DNA of 30,752 nucleotides from an uncultured Eggerthellaceae bacterium (GTDB taxonomy: Bacteria > Actinomycetota > Coriobacteriia > Coriobacteriales > Eggerthellaceae), in the NCBI GenBank assembly GCA_910588985.1, contig CAJURO010000016.1, forward strand, positions 8,599-39,350, given 5' to 3'. The stretch's first letter is position 1; the number at the start of each line of letters is the position of its first letter. Shown here in pieces: positions 7,709 to 14,663 of this stretch. The translations under genes were made by a program, and so were the position numbers. The notes under the pieces were generated by a model. The model was not told the DNA's origin. It ran no database searches and saw only the letters and a list, made by a program, of their open reading frames with translations.

Positions 7709-8704
7709 ATGGCTGCATCGCATAAGAACATCACTACTGACGAGGTCCGCACCGCCGTCGAGAATGCCTACAACAAGCTACGCACTACAACGGGCGGCAA
7801 GAACGCTGACTACATCCCCTACCTTGCATCCATCGACCCGAACCTCTTCGGCATCTGCGTCTGCCTGCTCGATGGCACGATCGTCTCCGTAGGTGACGCG
7901 GATCACATCTTCGGCATCGAGTCTGTTTCGAAGGTTCCCACGGCGATCCTCGCCATGCGCGAGTACGGCGCCCTCGATATCCTTGAGAAGGTCGGCGCTG
8001 ATGCGACAGGCCTGCCATTCAACTCGATCATGGCTCTTCTGCTCGAGAAGGATCGTCCGTCTTCGCCACTCGTGAACGCAGGCGCGATCGCCGCGTGCTC
8101 GCTGGTGGAGCCCGTCGGCAACGCAGATGAGAAATGGAAGGCTATCGTCAACAACATTGCCGAGCTCACTGGACGCGAGCCGCAGGTCATCGAGGAGCTC
8201 TACAAGTCAGAATCGGCAACGGATTTCAACAACCGCTCCATCGCGTGGCTCCTCAAGGATTACGGGCGCATCTACGATGACCCTGACCTCTCGCTCGATC
8301 TTTACACGCGCCAGTGCTCCCTTGGCATCACCGCCCATGATCTCGCTATCATGGGTGCCACCATCGCCAACGATGGCTATAACCCTGTCACCAACAAGCA
8401 GGTCTTCGACGCTGACCTTGCGCCGAAGGTAACGTCGATGATCACCACTGTTGGCTTCTACGAGCGCACAGGTGACTGGCTCTATAAGTCGGGATTGCCC
8501 GCCAAATCTGGTGTTGGCGGCGGCGTGCTTGGCGTCATGCCTGGCATGTTCGGCATCGCTGCCTTCTCGCCCCCGCTCGACGATGCAGGGAACTCCGTGA
8601 AAGCACAGCTAGCCCTTCGTGAGATCATGGCCGAGCTTGGACTCAACATCTTCGCTGCCAGCCGCCTGTGCGTCTGCGGTTGCCAAGGAGCAAGTGCTCG
8701 CTAA
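7709..8704 (+). CDS. glsA: Glutaminase A
   Basis: A 331-residue serine-dependent glutaminase that hydrolyses L-glutamine to glutamate and ammonia in the cytoplasm. The beta-lactamase-like fold is marked by the catalytic Ser72-x-x-Lys75 in ESVSK, NAGAI at 123-127, ESATDFNNRS at 168-177, YTRQCS at 199-204 and KSGVGGG at 266-272. These are the motifs of the Glutaminase family. The start at 7709 has AGGGG seven bases upstream; an in-frame GTG at 7679 lacks a ribosome site. The last 12 residues carry a CVCGC cluster that is not part of the common core. The gene stands alone, with a hairpin before it and a palindrome after it. Ammonia release could serve nitrogen supply or acid resistance; context does not decide. 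Confidence 0.94.
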   Translation: MAASHKNITTDEVRTAVENAYNKLRTTTGGKNADYIPYLASIDPNLFGICVCLLDGTIVSVGDADHIFGIESVSKVPTAILAMREYGALDILEKVGADATGLPFNSIMALLLEKDRPSSPLVNAGAIAACSLVEPVGNADEKWKAIVNNIAELTGREPQVIEELYKSESATDFNNRSIAWLLKDYGRIYDDPDLSLDLYTRQCSLGITAHDLAIMGATIANDGYNPVTNKQVFDADLAPKVTSMITTVGFYERTGDWLYKSGLPAKSGVGGGVLGVMPGMFGIAAFSPPLDDAGNSVKAQLALREIMAELGLNIFAASRLCVCGCQGASAR

Positions 8705-8752
8705 AAGCGATCGTTGGTTTCTAGCGGTCCGATTTCTTGCTATCACAATATA

Positions 8753-8826
8753 TTCGATATTCTTAGTCCATAAGCAAGAGATATCGAACATGTTCGATAT
8801 CTCTTCTCCTTATATGACCTCGATAT
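8753..8826. promoter_or_regulatory. 30-bp perfect palindrome within an array of TTCGATAT half-sites
   Basis: Bases 8776-8805 are a perfect palindrome centred between 8790 and 8791, built on ATATCGAACATGTTCGATAT. The half-site TTCGATAT occurs at 8753-8760 and 8793-8800 (40 bp apart) and inverted at 8781-8788. A one-mismatch copy is at 8819-8826. The stretch is AT-rich compared with its surroundings. It follows glsA by about 50 bp and precedes the histidine kinase gene by about 300 bp. It may be a multi-site operator or a terminator for glsA. The lack of a T-run and the extra half-sites favour an operator. Confidence 0.6.
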
Positions 8827-8870
8827 TAGTGAATACATCATAGAAGAGCCTACCGAGTAACCATAAGCAC

Positions 8871-8977
8871 GGTGCAGCGATGCTGCGGGACGCCGCTTGC
8901 GCAGGCAGGCAGACGCTTTCTGGCAGAACAGACCTCTTCTGCCGAGCAGCTGTAGGCGGTCGCAGCGTCGCTGCACC
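8871..8977 (+). ncRNA. Candidate structured RNA in the 416-bp gap 8705-9120
   Basis: Arms 8871-8887 and 8961-8977 form a 17-bp stem. Inside it are CGCC/GGCG (8891-8894 with 8955-8958) and a 7-bp hairpin GGCAGAA/TTCTGCC (8922-8928 with 8937-8943), giving a nested rod-like fold. The one non-Watson-Crick position is a G-U pair if the plus strand is transcribed but an A-C mismatch on the minus strand, so a plus-strand RNA is favoured. It lies about 140 bp upstream of the histidine kinase start. I do not recognise a known RNA family; signal-recognition-particle and 6S signatures are absent. I see no convincing gene in the rest of this gap. Confidence 0.45.
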
Positions 8978-9120
8978 CCTCTTCATGCTCCCACACGGCG
9001 CAAACCCTCTGTTCACCATACATTCTTACCAACAAAATGCAAACACTGGCGATCCATCCTACAAAAAGAGGCGGCCAAGGAGTAAGCTTTGCTTTAGCGC
9101 AAATTATTCAATCGAGGATC

Positions 9121-10776
9121 ATGAGTCAAACAAAGACCATCAACGAGCTTGAGCTCTCAGAAGAGATTCATCTGAACGCGATGAACCTTCTGAGCGAGAT
9201 GCCTGGTGGCTTCTTCATTTACCATGCCACAGGCAACGAGGAGCTCGTTTATGTGAATGATGCCTGCTTGCGCATCTTCGGCTGTGAAACGCTTGAGCAA
9301 TTCAAAGAGCTCACAGGATTCACCTTCCCCGGCATGGTCCATCCCGACGATGCCCAAGATATTCGCCAGTCCATCACGCATCAGATTGCACATGATGACC
9401 ATAAGATGGACTATGTGGAATATCGCATCATCACGCGCGATGGTTCGATTCGCTGGATCGAGGACTACGGTCATTACGTTACGACGGCATCTGGAGACTA
9501 TTTCTACGTCTTCATCGACGATGCCACCGATCGCCTTCATGACCGCATGACACAGCTCGAGCACATGAACGAAGAGCTCAACGAAGCCTACAATCGCGAG
9601 CATGAGCATAAGCGCATGCTCAGACGCGCACTCAAGCAGGCAAATGCAGCGAATATCGCAAAGAATACCTTCCTCAACAATATGAGCCACGATATTCGCA
9701 CGCTTCTCAATGCCATCACAGGCTATTCGCATCTCATTTCAACGCATCCTGCCGACATGGAGCGCGTCACGAACTATGCAGAGCGCATCACCGTTGCAAG
9801 CAACCAGCTTCTTGATGTTGTGGCTGAGACGCTTGAGGTCAGTCGCCTTGAATCAGGGAAGTCGCAGCTTGTTGAGGAAGAGTGCCGCATCTCAGACATC
9901 ATTCGCGGCATCGAGAACCACTTCCTCCCCATAGCAGAGGCGAATGGGATCGAGCTTATCGTCATCACACGCTCGATCACCCATGACTCTATCTACGGAG
10001 ACGAGCAGCGCATCACGCAAGTGATCACGCAGCTTCTTGACAACTCTATAAAGTATACGTCCGCAGGAGGCACGGTAAAGCTTCTCGTTGATGAGCTCTA
10101 TGATGTCGTAGCAGGCCATGCACGATTCAAGGTGACCGTGTCCGACACGGGCGTAGGGATGAGCGAAGACTTCATCGAGAAGATGTTCGAGCCGTTCGAA
10201 CGCGAAAGCACCACGACCGACATCGGAGTCATCGGCACTGGGCTCGGGCTTACCATCGTCAAGCACACCATCAACCTCCTCTCAGGGACCATCGCGGTCT
10301 CCAGCGTCGAAGGGACGGGCACGACCGTTGAGGCAACGTTCACGGTAAAGCTCTCTGATAGCTCGAACACCATTGAACCCCCTGTTCCCGAGCTTCCCAT
10401 TGGGCGCAATGTTCTTGTCGTGGAGGACAATGTTCTCAACCGTGAGATCATCACCTGCTTGCTCAAAGATGCATCGTTCAAGGTAGCGTGCGTCACCAAT
10501 GGACAAGAGGCGGTCGATTATGTTTCAGCAAGCACGCCTGGGCAGATCGATGTCATCCTCATGGACATCCAGATGCCCATCATGAACGGATACGACGCTA
10601 CAAGATGCATCCGCGCACTCCCCGATCCAGCACTCTCCTCCATCCCGATCATCGCTGTCACTTCCGATGCGTTCCCCGAAGACCGCAAGCGCTCACTGAA
10701 TGTGGGGATGAATGCGCACGTCTCAAAGCCGATCACGCTCGAGGAGCTCACAACAGCCATTCATTCTGTCGTCTAG
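9121..10776 (+). CDS. PAS-containing hybrid sensor histidine kinase with C-terminal receiver domain
   Basis: A 551-residue hybrid kinase with no membrane segment, so it is likely cytoplasmic. Order of domains: PAS fold (about 25-140, with WIEDYGHYV near its end), a coiled-coil linker (about 140-185), and HisKA with phospho-acceptor His190 in NNMSHDIRTLLNAI. HATPase_c follows, with N-box QLLDNSIKYT (Asn307), G1 DTGVGM and G2 GTGLGL. The receiver domain (about 428-550) has acidic pocket EDN, phospho-acceptor Asp482 in MDIQMP and Lys536 in SKP. The H-box has DIRTLLN where DIRTPMN is usual. The start at 9121 has GAGG close upstream; an in-frame ATG at 9037 lacks one. No response regulator with an output domain lies nearby, so its target is unknown. 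Confidence 0.93.
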   Translation: MSQTKTINELELSEEIHLNAMNLLSEMPGGFFIYHATGNEELVYVNDACLRIFGCETLEQFKELTGFTFPGMVHPDDAQDIRQSITHQIAHDDHKMDYVEYRIITRDGSIRWIEDYGHYVTTASGDYFYVFIDDATDRLHDRMTQLEHMNEELNEAYNREHEHKRMLRRALKQANAANIAKNTFLNNMSHDIRTLLNAITGYSHLISTHPADMERVTNYAERITVASNQLLDVVAETLEVSRLESGKSQLVEEECRISDIIRGIENHFLPIAEANGIELIVITRSITHDSIYGDEQRITQVITQLLDNSIKYTSAGGTVKLLVDELYDVVAGHARFKVTVSDTGVGMSEDFIEKMFEPFERESTTTDIGVIGTGLGLTIVKHTINLLSGTIAVSSVEGTGTTVEATFTVKLSDSSNTIEPPVPELPIGRNVLVVEDNVLNREIITCLLKDASFKVACVTNGQEAVDYVSASTPGQIDVILMDIQMPIMNGYDATRCIRALPDPALSSIPIIAVTSDAFPEDRKRSLNVGMNAHVSKPITLEELTTAIHSVV

Positions 10777-10911
10777 CTTCCAGCGCTTTCACCGCTGATC
10801 ATCTTCTTCCTCCCTTGATGTCGTCTCTCGCACATGCATGCTCTTCGCTTAGCTGCTCTACCGATCAGGGCCTTTTCTTTCCGTAACGCTTTGTTTTGGT
10901 GTACCGTATCC

Positions 10912-11775
10912 ATGATGATCTCGATGACGGACATACTTCTTATCGCAACGATCGCCGGCGTGGGCGGAACGGGCCTTGGCGGATTGATCGGCACGCTGTT
11001 CAAGAACAGCTCGAATCGCATGATCAGCCTCCTGCTCAGCTTGACGGGCGGCGTCATGGTGGGCATCGTTTGCTTCGAACTGCTCGCAGAAAGCGTTGAA
11101 GCCGCTAAGGACTTCGCAGGAGAGACAGGCATCTTCATTGCCGTACTGTCCGTCCTGCTCGGTGTCTTCATCGTGCTTGGCCTGAATGCGCTCATCGATC
11201 GGGCCACTTCTCCACAGGTGCCTCACACGGCTGAACCGGATCACCCTGCTGCCCACGACAATGTTGATGAGCTTGTACACGTTGATCATTACATCGAGCA
11301 TACGCGCTCAGGAGGGACGAAGCGCGATCTTTGGATCGCTGGCGTCATCATTGCCTGCGCGATCGCGCTCCACAACATCCCTGAGGGCATGTCGATCGGA
11401 TCGACCTATGCGATAGGCTCTGATGGGTCAACTGTTTCAGCCATCATGCTGGCTGTGCTGATCGGGCTGCATAACATCCCTGAAGGCATGGCGGTGACCG
11501 TTCCCCTCGTTGCAGGCGGCATGAGTCGTTTGAAAGCAACGCTGTTGACCGCTGCGTCTGGCATTCCGATGATCATTGGTGCCGCCATTGGCATTTGGGT
11601 CGGCGAAATGGGTGAGGTTGGGCTCGCTTGTTCGCTTGGATTCGCTTCGGGCGCCATGCTCTACGTGGTCTTCGGCGAGATCCTTCCTCAAGCTATTCTC
11701 ATGGACCGCTCAAGGATCCCCGCCATCCTCGTGGTCGTTGGCATTCTTATCGGGATGTGCCTCATCTTCCTCTAA
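10912..11775 (+). CDS. ZIP family divalent metal transporter
   Basis: A 287-residue inner-membrane transporter of the ZIP family, which imports zinc, iron or manganese. About eight membrane helices are visible. The metal path is marked by two HNIPEG motifs, at 154-159 in helix 4 and 187-192 in helix 5, both intact. The loop before helix 4 (about 103-130) is rich in histidine (HTAEPDHPAAHDN and HVDHYIEH), as in metal-sensing loops of this family. The start is uncertain: 10912 is chosen because the first helix begins soon after, but no clear Shine-Dalgarno site is present. An ATG at 10834 would add 26 residues, and 10924 is also possible. Metal choice cannot be read from sequence. Confidence 0.9.
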   Translation: MMISMTDILLIATIAGVGGTGLGGLIGTLFKNSSNRMISLLLSLTGGVMVGIVCFELLAESVEAAKDFAGETGIFIAVLSVLLGVFIVLGLNALIDRATSPQVPHTAEPDHPAAHDNVDELVHVDHYIEHTRSGGTKRDLWIAGVIIACAIALHNIPEGMSIGSTYAIGSDGSTVSAIMLAVLIGLHNIPEGMAVTVPLVAGGMSRLKATLLTAASGIPMIIGAAIGIWVGEMGEVGLACSLGFASGAMLYVVFGEILPQAILMDRSRIPAILVVVGILIGMCLIFL

Positions 11776-11818
11776 AAGCAAGAGGCATCGTGGCATTGCG
11801 AAGGACCTCCCCCTCTCA

Positions 11819-12685
11819 TTAAGAACGCTCAAGATACATCGATCGAAGTTGCTCCTGCTCTTCCTTCGTGAAATGAAGCGTCTTCTCAATGTAGGAATCG
11901 AGAGAGCCGAAGATGTCGTTGAACATCTTCATCGCATAGTCGAAATAGCATGTCGAAGCATATGCATACGCTTCGATCGCCTTATTGATGCCCAGAGGCA
12001 TGCTCACATTCCCGAACGTCTTGGCCATGTTCTCAAGCCACCCATCCACCGAGATGTTGGTTGCGAGGTAGTCCTTGCGCATGTTCTCAAGAGATGCGCC
12101 GAGAACGTATTCAACGAGGATGGCCGCGATGCCTGTTCGATCCTTACCCTGCGTACAATGCCAGAGCACTGCCTCCCCATCCTTTACATTGAGCAGCCCA
12201 TGGAGGAACCGATCATACGCCTCGATTCCGCGCTCGCCTAGGATAGCCTGCGAATACAGTTCCTGCATCTTCTCTACGGGATGCGTCGTCATCTCTTTCG
12301 CCAATCGAGCGTCGTGCGTGATATTCCAAAGCGATACGCCGCCAAGCCCAACGGCGCTTTCGCTGAGCACGCTCAGATTGACATATTCGATGCCATGCAT
12401 GAGGGGCTTGGGATCAGGCTCGCGATCGATCTCGACCTTGGTACGCATGTCGACCACATATTCAAGGTCATGCATATCGATCAAGAGGCGCATATCCTCA
12501 GCAGTCGCATCATGCAGGTCTCCTGCTCGCATCAACCGTCGTTTCTTGATCCGCCAGCCATCGCCCACAGGGAAACCGCCAAGATCTCGCGCATTGCTTA
12601 CACCTTGGAGCTTCATAAGGCCGAATCGGGAGAATCCTGGGATCGGCTCAGGAATGGGATACGTGCACGTTTCTTCTGAAGCCAT
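11819..12685 (-). CDS. Tyrosine-protein phosphatase of the Y_phosphatase3 family
   Basis: A 288-residue dual-specificity/tyrosine phosphatase. The P-loop is HCTQGKDRTG, with nucleophile Cys177 and Arg183 (a CX5R motif). The family's N-terminal GVSNARDLGG at 28-37 and DMRTKVE at 79-85 are present, as in secreted and intracellular lipid/tyrosine phosphatases such as LipA and MptpB. No signal peptide is seen. AAGGG lies seven bases before the ATG. The gene is divergent from the ABC ATPase across an 85-bp gap with a central palindrome, and converges on the ZIP gene with a 43-bp gap. Members dephosphorylate phosphotyrosine, phosphoserine or phosphoinositides; the substrate here is unknown. Confidence 0.9.
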   Translation of the reverse strand: MASEETCTYPIPEPIPGFSRFGLMKLQGVSNARDLGGFPVGDGWRIKKRRLMRAGDLHDATAEDMRLLIDMHDLEYVVDMRTKVEIDREPDPKPLMHGIEYVNLSVLSESAVGLGGVSLWNITHDARLAKEMTTHPVEKMQELYSQAILGERGIEAYDRFLHGLLNVKDGEAVLWHCTQGKDRTGIAAILVEYVLGASLENMRKDYLATNISVDGWLENMAKTFGNVSMPLGINKAIEAYAYASTCYFDYAMKMFNDIFGSLDSYIEKTLHFTKEEQEQLRSMYLERS

Positions 12686-12719
12686 AGCTGCGCCCTTCTT
12701 GTACCATTGTCATAGCAGT

Positions 12720-12735
12720 GCGGCTTGCAAGCCGC
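12720..12735. promoter_or_regulatory. 16-bp perfect palindrome between divergent phosphatase and ABC genes
   Basis: GCGGCTTGCAAGCCGC is a perfect palindrome placed 34 bp from the phosphatase ATG and 35 bp from the ABC ATG, so it sits at the midpoint of the divergent gap. It overlaps the putative -35 box of the ABC gene, the position of a repressor site. Confidence 0.55.
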
Positions 12736-12752
12736 GAGCATTCCTGTATCTT
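12725..12752 (+). promoter_or_regulatory. Possible promoter of the double-ATPase gene
   Basis: TTGCAA (12725-12730) and TATCTT (12747-12752) are separated by 16 bp and end 18 bp before the ATG. Each box matches the sigma-70 consensus at four of six positions. Confidence 0.4.
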
Positions 12753-12770
12753 CACACAAAGAAAGCGCTC

Positions 12771-14357
12771 ATGCCGAACACACCGCTCATACGATTCGAA
12801 AACGTTAGCTTCCAGTATCGCTCCGAAGGCGAAGATGCATCAAAGCCTTTGCTCGATAAGGTTTCCTTCGAGGTCGAAGCAGGCGAATTCGTTGTGCTCC
12901 TTGGCAACAATGGCTCAGGCAAATCCACCATTGCGAACCTTGTTGATGCGCTCGTGCTGCCTGATGAGGGATGCGTCAAGATTGCAGGATTCGACACAGC
13001 TCAGCCTCAGGATCTCTTCGAAGTGCGTCGGCGCGTTGGATACGTCTTGCAAAATCCAGACGATCAGATCGTCGCCACGCTCGTACGTGATGATGTAGCG
13101 TTCGGTCCTGCTGGATTGGGTGTTTCCCGCGAAGAGGTCTGGCATCGAGTCGAAGAGGCGCTTGACCGCGTCGGGATGACCGAGCTTGCGGCTGCAGACG
13201 TGAACACGCTCTCAGGTGGGCAGAAGCAACGCGTGGCCATTGCGGGCGCACTCGCGCTCAAGCCCGAGCTCTTGCTCCTTGACGAGCCAACGGCAATGCT
13301 TGATGAGCAAGGCCGCAATGCTCTGCTTGAGCTCATTGATGAACTGACGAACGAAGGCGTGGGCGTGCTCATGATCACGCATGATGTTGTTGCAGCACGC
13401 CATGCCGATCGTGCTCTTCTCCTCGCTGAAGGATCCGTTCAGCCATGTGCTGATGTCAGCGTGCTCGACGAGCCGCTTGTTCGGGCCCGAAGCGCTGTTC
13501 GCCCTCTCATTTCTGCCCTGCGTCCTCTGAAGGCAGGGCAAAAGCCCTCGGCAACTGAGGCACCTTCCTCTTCTCACACATCAGGACGACTCAACGAACC
13601 CGCATCATCTCCTCGTATGAAAGACGCGGATCTCCCTCTGCCTTCTTCTCTGATCACGCTCCACGATGCCTCGTTCTCCTATATCGAGCCTCCGCAAAAG
13701 AAGCATTGCAACGAGGATGAGCGCCTTTGGGCGCTCCGTAATATCACGCTTGAGATACGGGAAGGGGAACTGCTTGCGCTTACCGGTGCGAATGGAAGTG
13801 GCAAGAGCACGCTCATCCGTCTTCTCAATGGGCTTCTTGTTCCTACTTCAGGAGTCGTTCGCGTCTTTGGCGAAGAGACTTCTCCGAAGCACGGTCGCAA
13901 TCATGCACGCCGTCATGTCGGCGTTTGCCTCCAATATCCTGAGAAGCAATTCTTCGCTACCACTGTGCTCGAAGACGTGATGGCAGGGCCATTGAATCAA
14001 GGGCTTTCCCGCCTAGAAGCAGAAGAGCGAGCCCAAGAAGCTCTCGAAGCGGTCGGCCTTGCTGCTGATCGCATCAGCGCAAGAAGCCCCTTCTCCCTTT
14101 CGGGAGGAGAGCAAAGACGTGCTGCTATCGCAGGTTTTCTTGCAATGCAGCCTGATGTTCTTGTTCTGGATGAGCCCTGTGCAAACCTCGATGCGCCCAC
14201 CCACGCAGGCATGCTAGAGTTGATCGCGCAGCTTGCAGCGAACAGAACCACCGTCGTGTTCGCTTCTCATGAAAGCGCCGATGTTGCCGCCCTCGCAACG
14301 CGCATCGTCACGCTCGATGCAGGATGCATCACTCGAATCGATACAGATCCTTCGTAG
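12771..14357 (+). CDS. Fused double-ATPase ABC protein, energy-coupling-factor (EcfA-EcfA') type
   Basis: A 528-residue protein with two complete ABC ATPase domains joined by a Ser/Pro-rich linker (about 235-292). Domain 1 has Walker A GNNGSGKST (45-53), Q-loop LQNPDDQ, signature LSGGQ (147-151) and Walker B LLLLDEPT. Domain 2 has GANGSGKST (339-347), LQYPEKQ, LSGGE (443-447) and VLVLDEPC. The LQNPDDQ and LQYPEKQ forms are characteristic of EcfA1/EcfA2, which power vitamin or metal-ion uptake. No EcfT or substrate-binding subunit lies within the window. The open frame extends back to 12075, but that part is antisense to the phosphatase; the family-like start is at 12771. Its 3' end overlaps the convergent DUF1292 gene by 29 bp. 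Confidence 0.9.
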   Translation: MPNTPLIRFENVSFQYRSEGEDASKPLLDKVSFEVEAGEFVVLLGNNGSGKSTIANLVDALVLPDEGCVKIAGFDTAQPQDLFEVRRRVGYVLQNPDDQIVATLVRDDVAFGPAGLGVSREEVWHRVEEALDRVGMTELAAADVNTLSGGQKQRVAIAGALALKPELLLLDEPTAMLDEQGRNALLELIDELTNEGVGVLMITHDVVAARHADRALLLAEGSVQPCADVSVLDEPLVRARSAVRPLISALRPLKAGQKPSATEAPSSSHTSGRLNEPASSPRMKDADLPLPSSLITLHDASFSYIEPPQKKHCNEDERLWALRNITLEIREGELLALTGANGSGKSTLIRLLNGLLVPTSGVVRVFGEETSPKHGRNHARRHVGVCLQYPEKQFFATTVLEDVMAGPLNQGLSRLEAEERAQEALEAVGLAADRISARSPFSLSGGEQRRAAIAGFLAMQPDVLVLDEPCANLDAPTHAGMLELIAQLAANRTTVVFASHESADVAALATRIVTLDAGCITRIDTDPS

Positions 14358-14661
14358 CCTGCTTGAATGCCTCGTAAACTTGAAGGGCAACTTTCTCATC
14401 ATCAACAAGCTCAAAGGACTCCGGCTGGCCTTCTTCGTCAAGCTCGGTGACTTCCAAGATCACGACCTCTCCTGAAGAGAGCGCCGGACTCTCGTCATCG
14501 ATCGGGAAGAAGAACCCGAAGCTTCGATTATCGTGATCGAGAAGCCCAAGGAATTCGAGCACGACCTCGTCGCCGTGCTCATCCGCAAGCGTAAGGGCGA
14601 TGCCCTCCTCAACAGGAGGGCAGAAATTCGGATTACTTCCTTCGCGAATGCCGTCAGTCAT
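14329..14661 (-). CDS. DUF1292 (YrzB-like) protein
   Basis: A 110-residue acidic protein with the DUF1292 pattern: IALTLADEHGDEVVLEFLGL, then a beta-rich middle and GEVVILEVTELDEEG with FELVDDEK near the end. The biochemical role of the family is not known to me. In Firmicutes it commonly lies beside ruvX and alaS, but here it follows secDF by two bases and so is likely cotranscribed. The start is fixed by that junction; the ribosome site is weak, so translational coupling is probable. Its last 29 bp overlap the convergent ABC gene. Confidence 0.8.
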   Translation of the reverse strand: MTDGIREGSNPNFCPPVEEGIALTLADEHGDEVVLEFLGLLDHDNRSFGFFFPIDDESPALSSGEVVILEVTELDEEGQPESFELVDDEKVALQVYEAFKQATKDLYRFE

Positions 14662-14663
14662 GA

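Noticed and set aside
8871..8977. 4.5S signal-recognition-particle RNA or 6S RNA
   Set aside because: The conserved SRP tetraloop region and the 6S open-bubble form were looked for and are not present.
8880..9152. Small open frames in the gap before the histidine kinase
   Set aside because: No ribosome sites, odd composition, and the region is better explained by RNA or DNA structure.
12075..12770. Long upstream extension of the ABC ATPase frame
   Set aside because: This part is antisense to the phosphatase gene, has no ABC features, and a family-like start exists at 12771.
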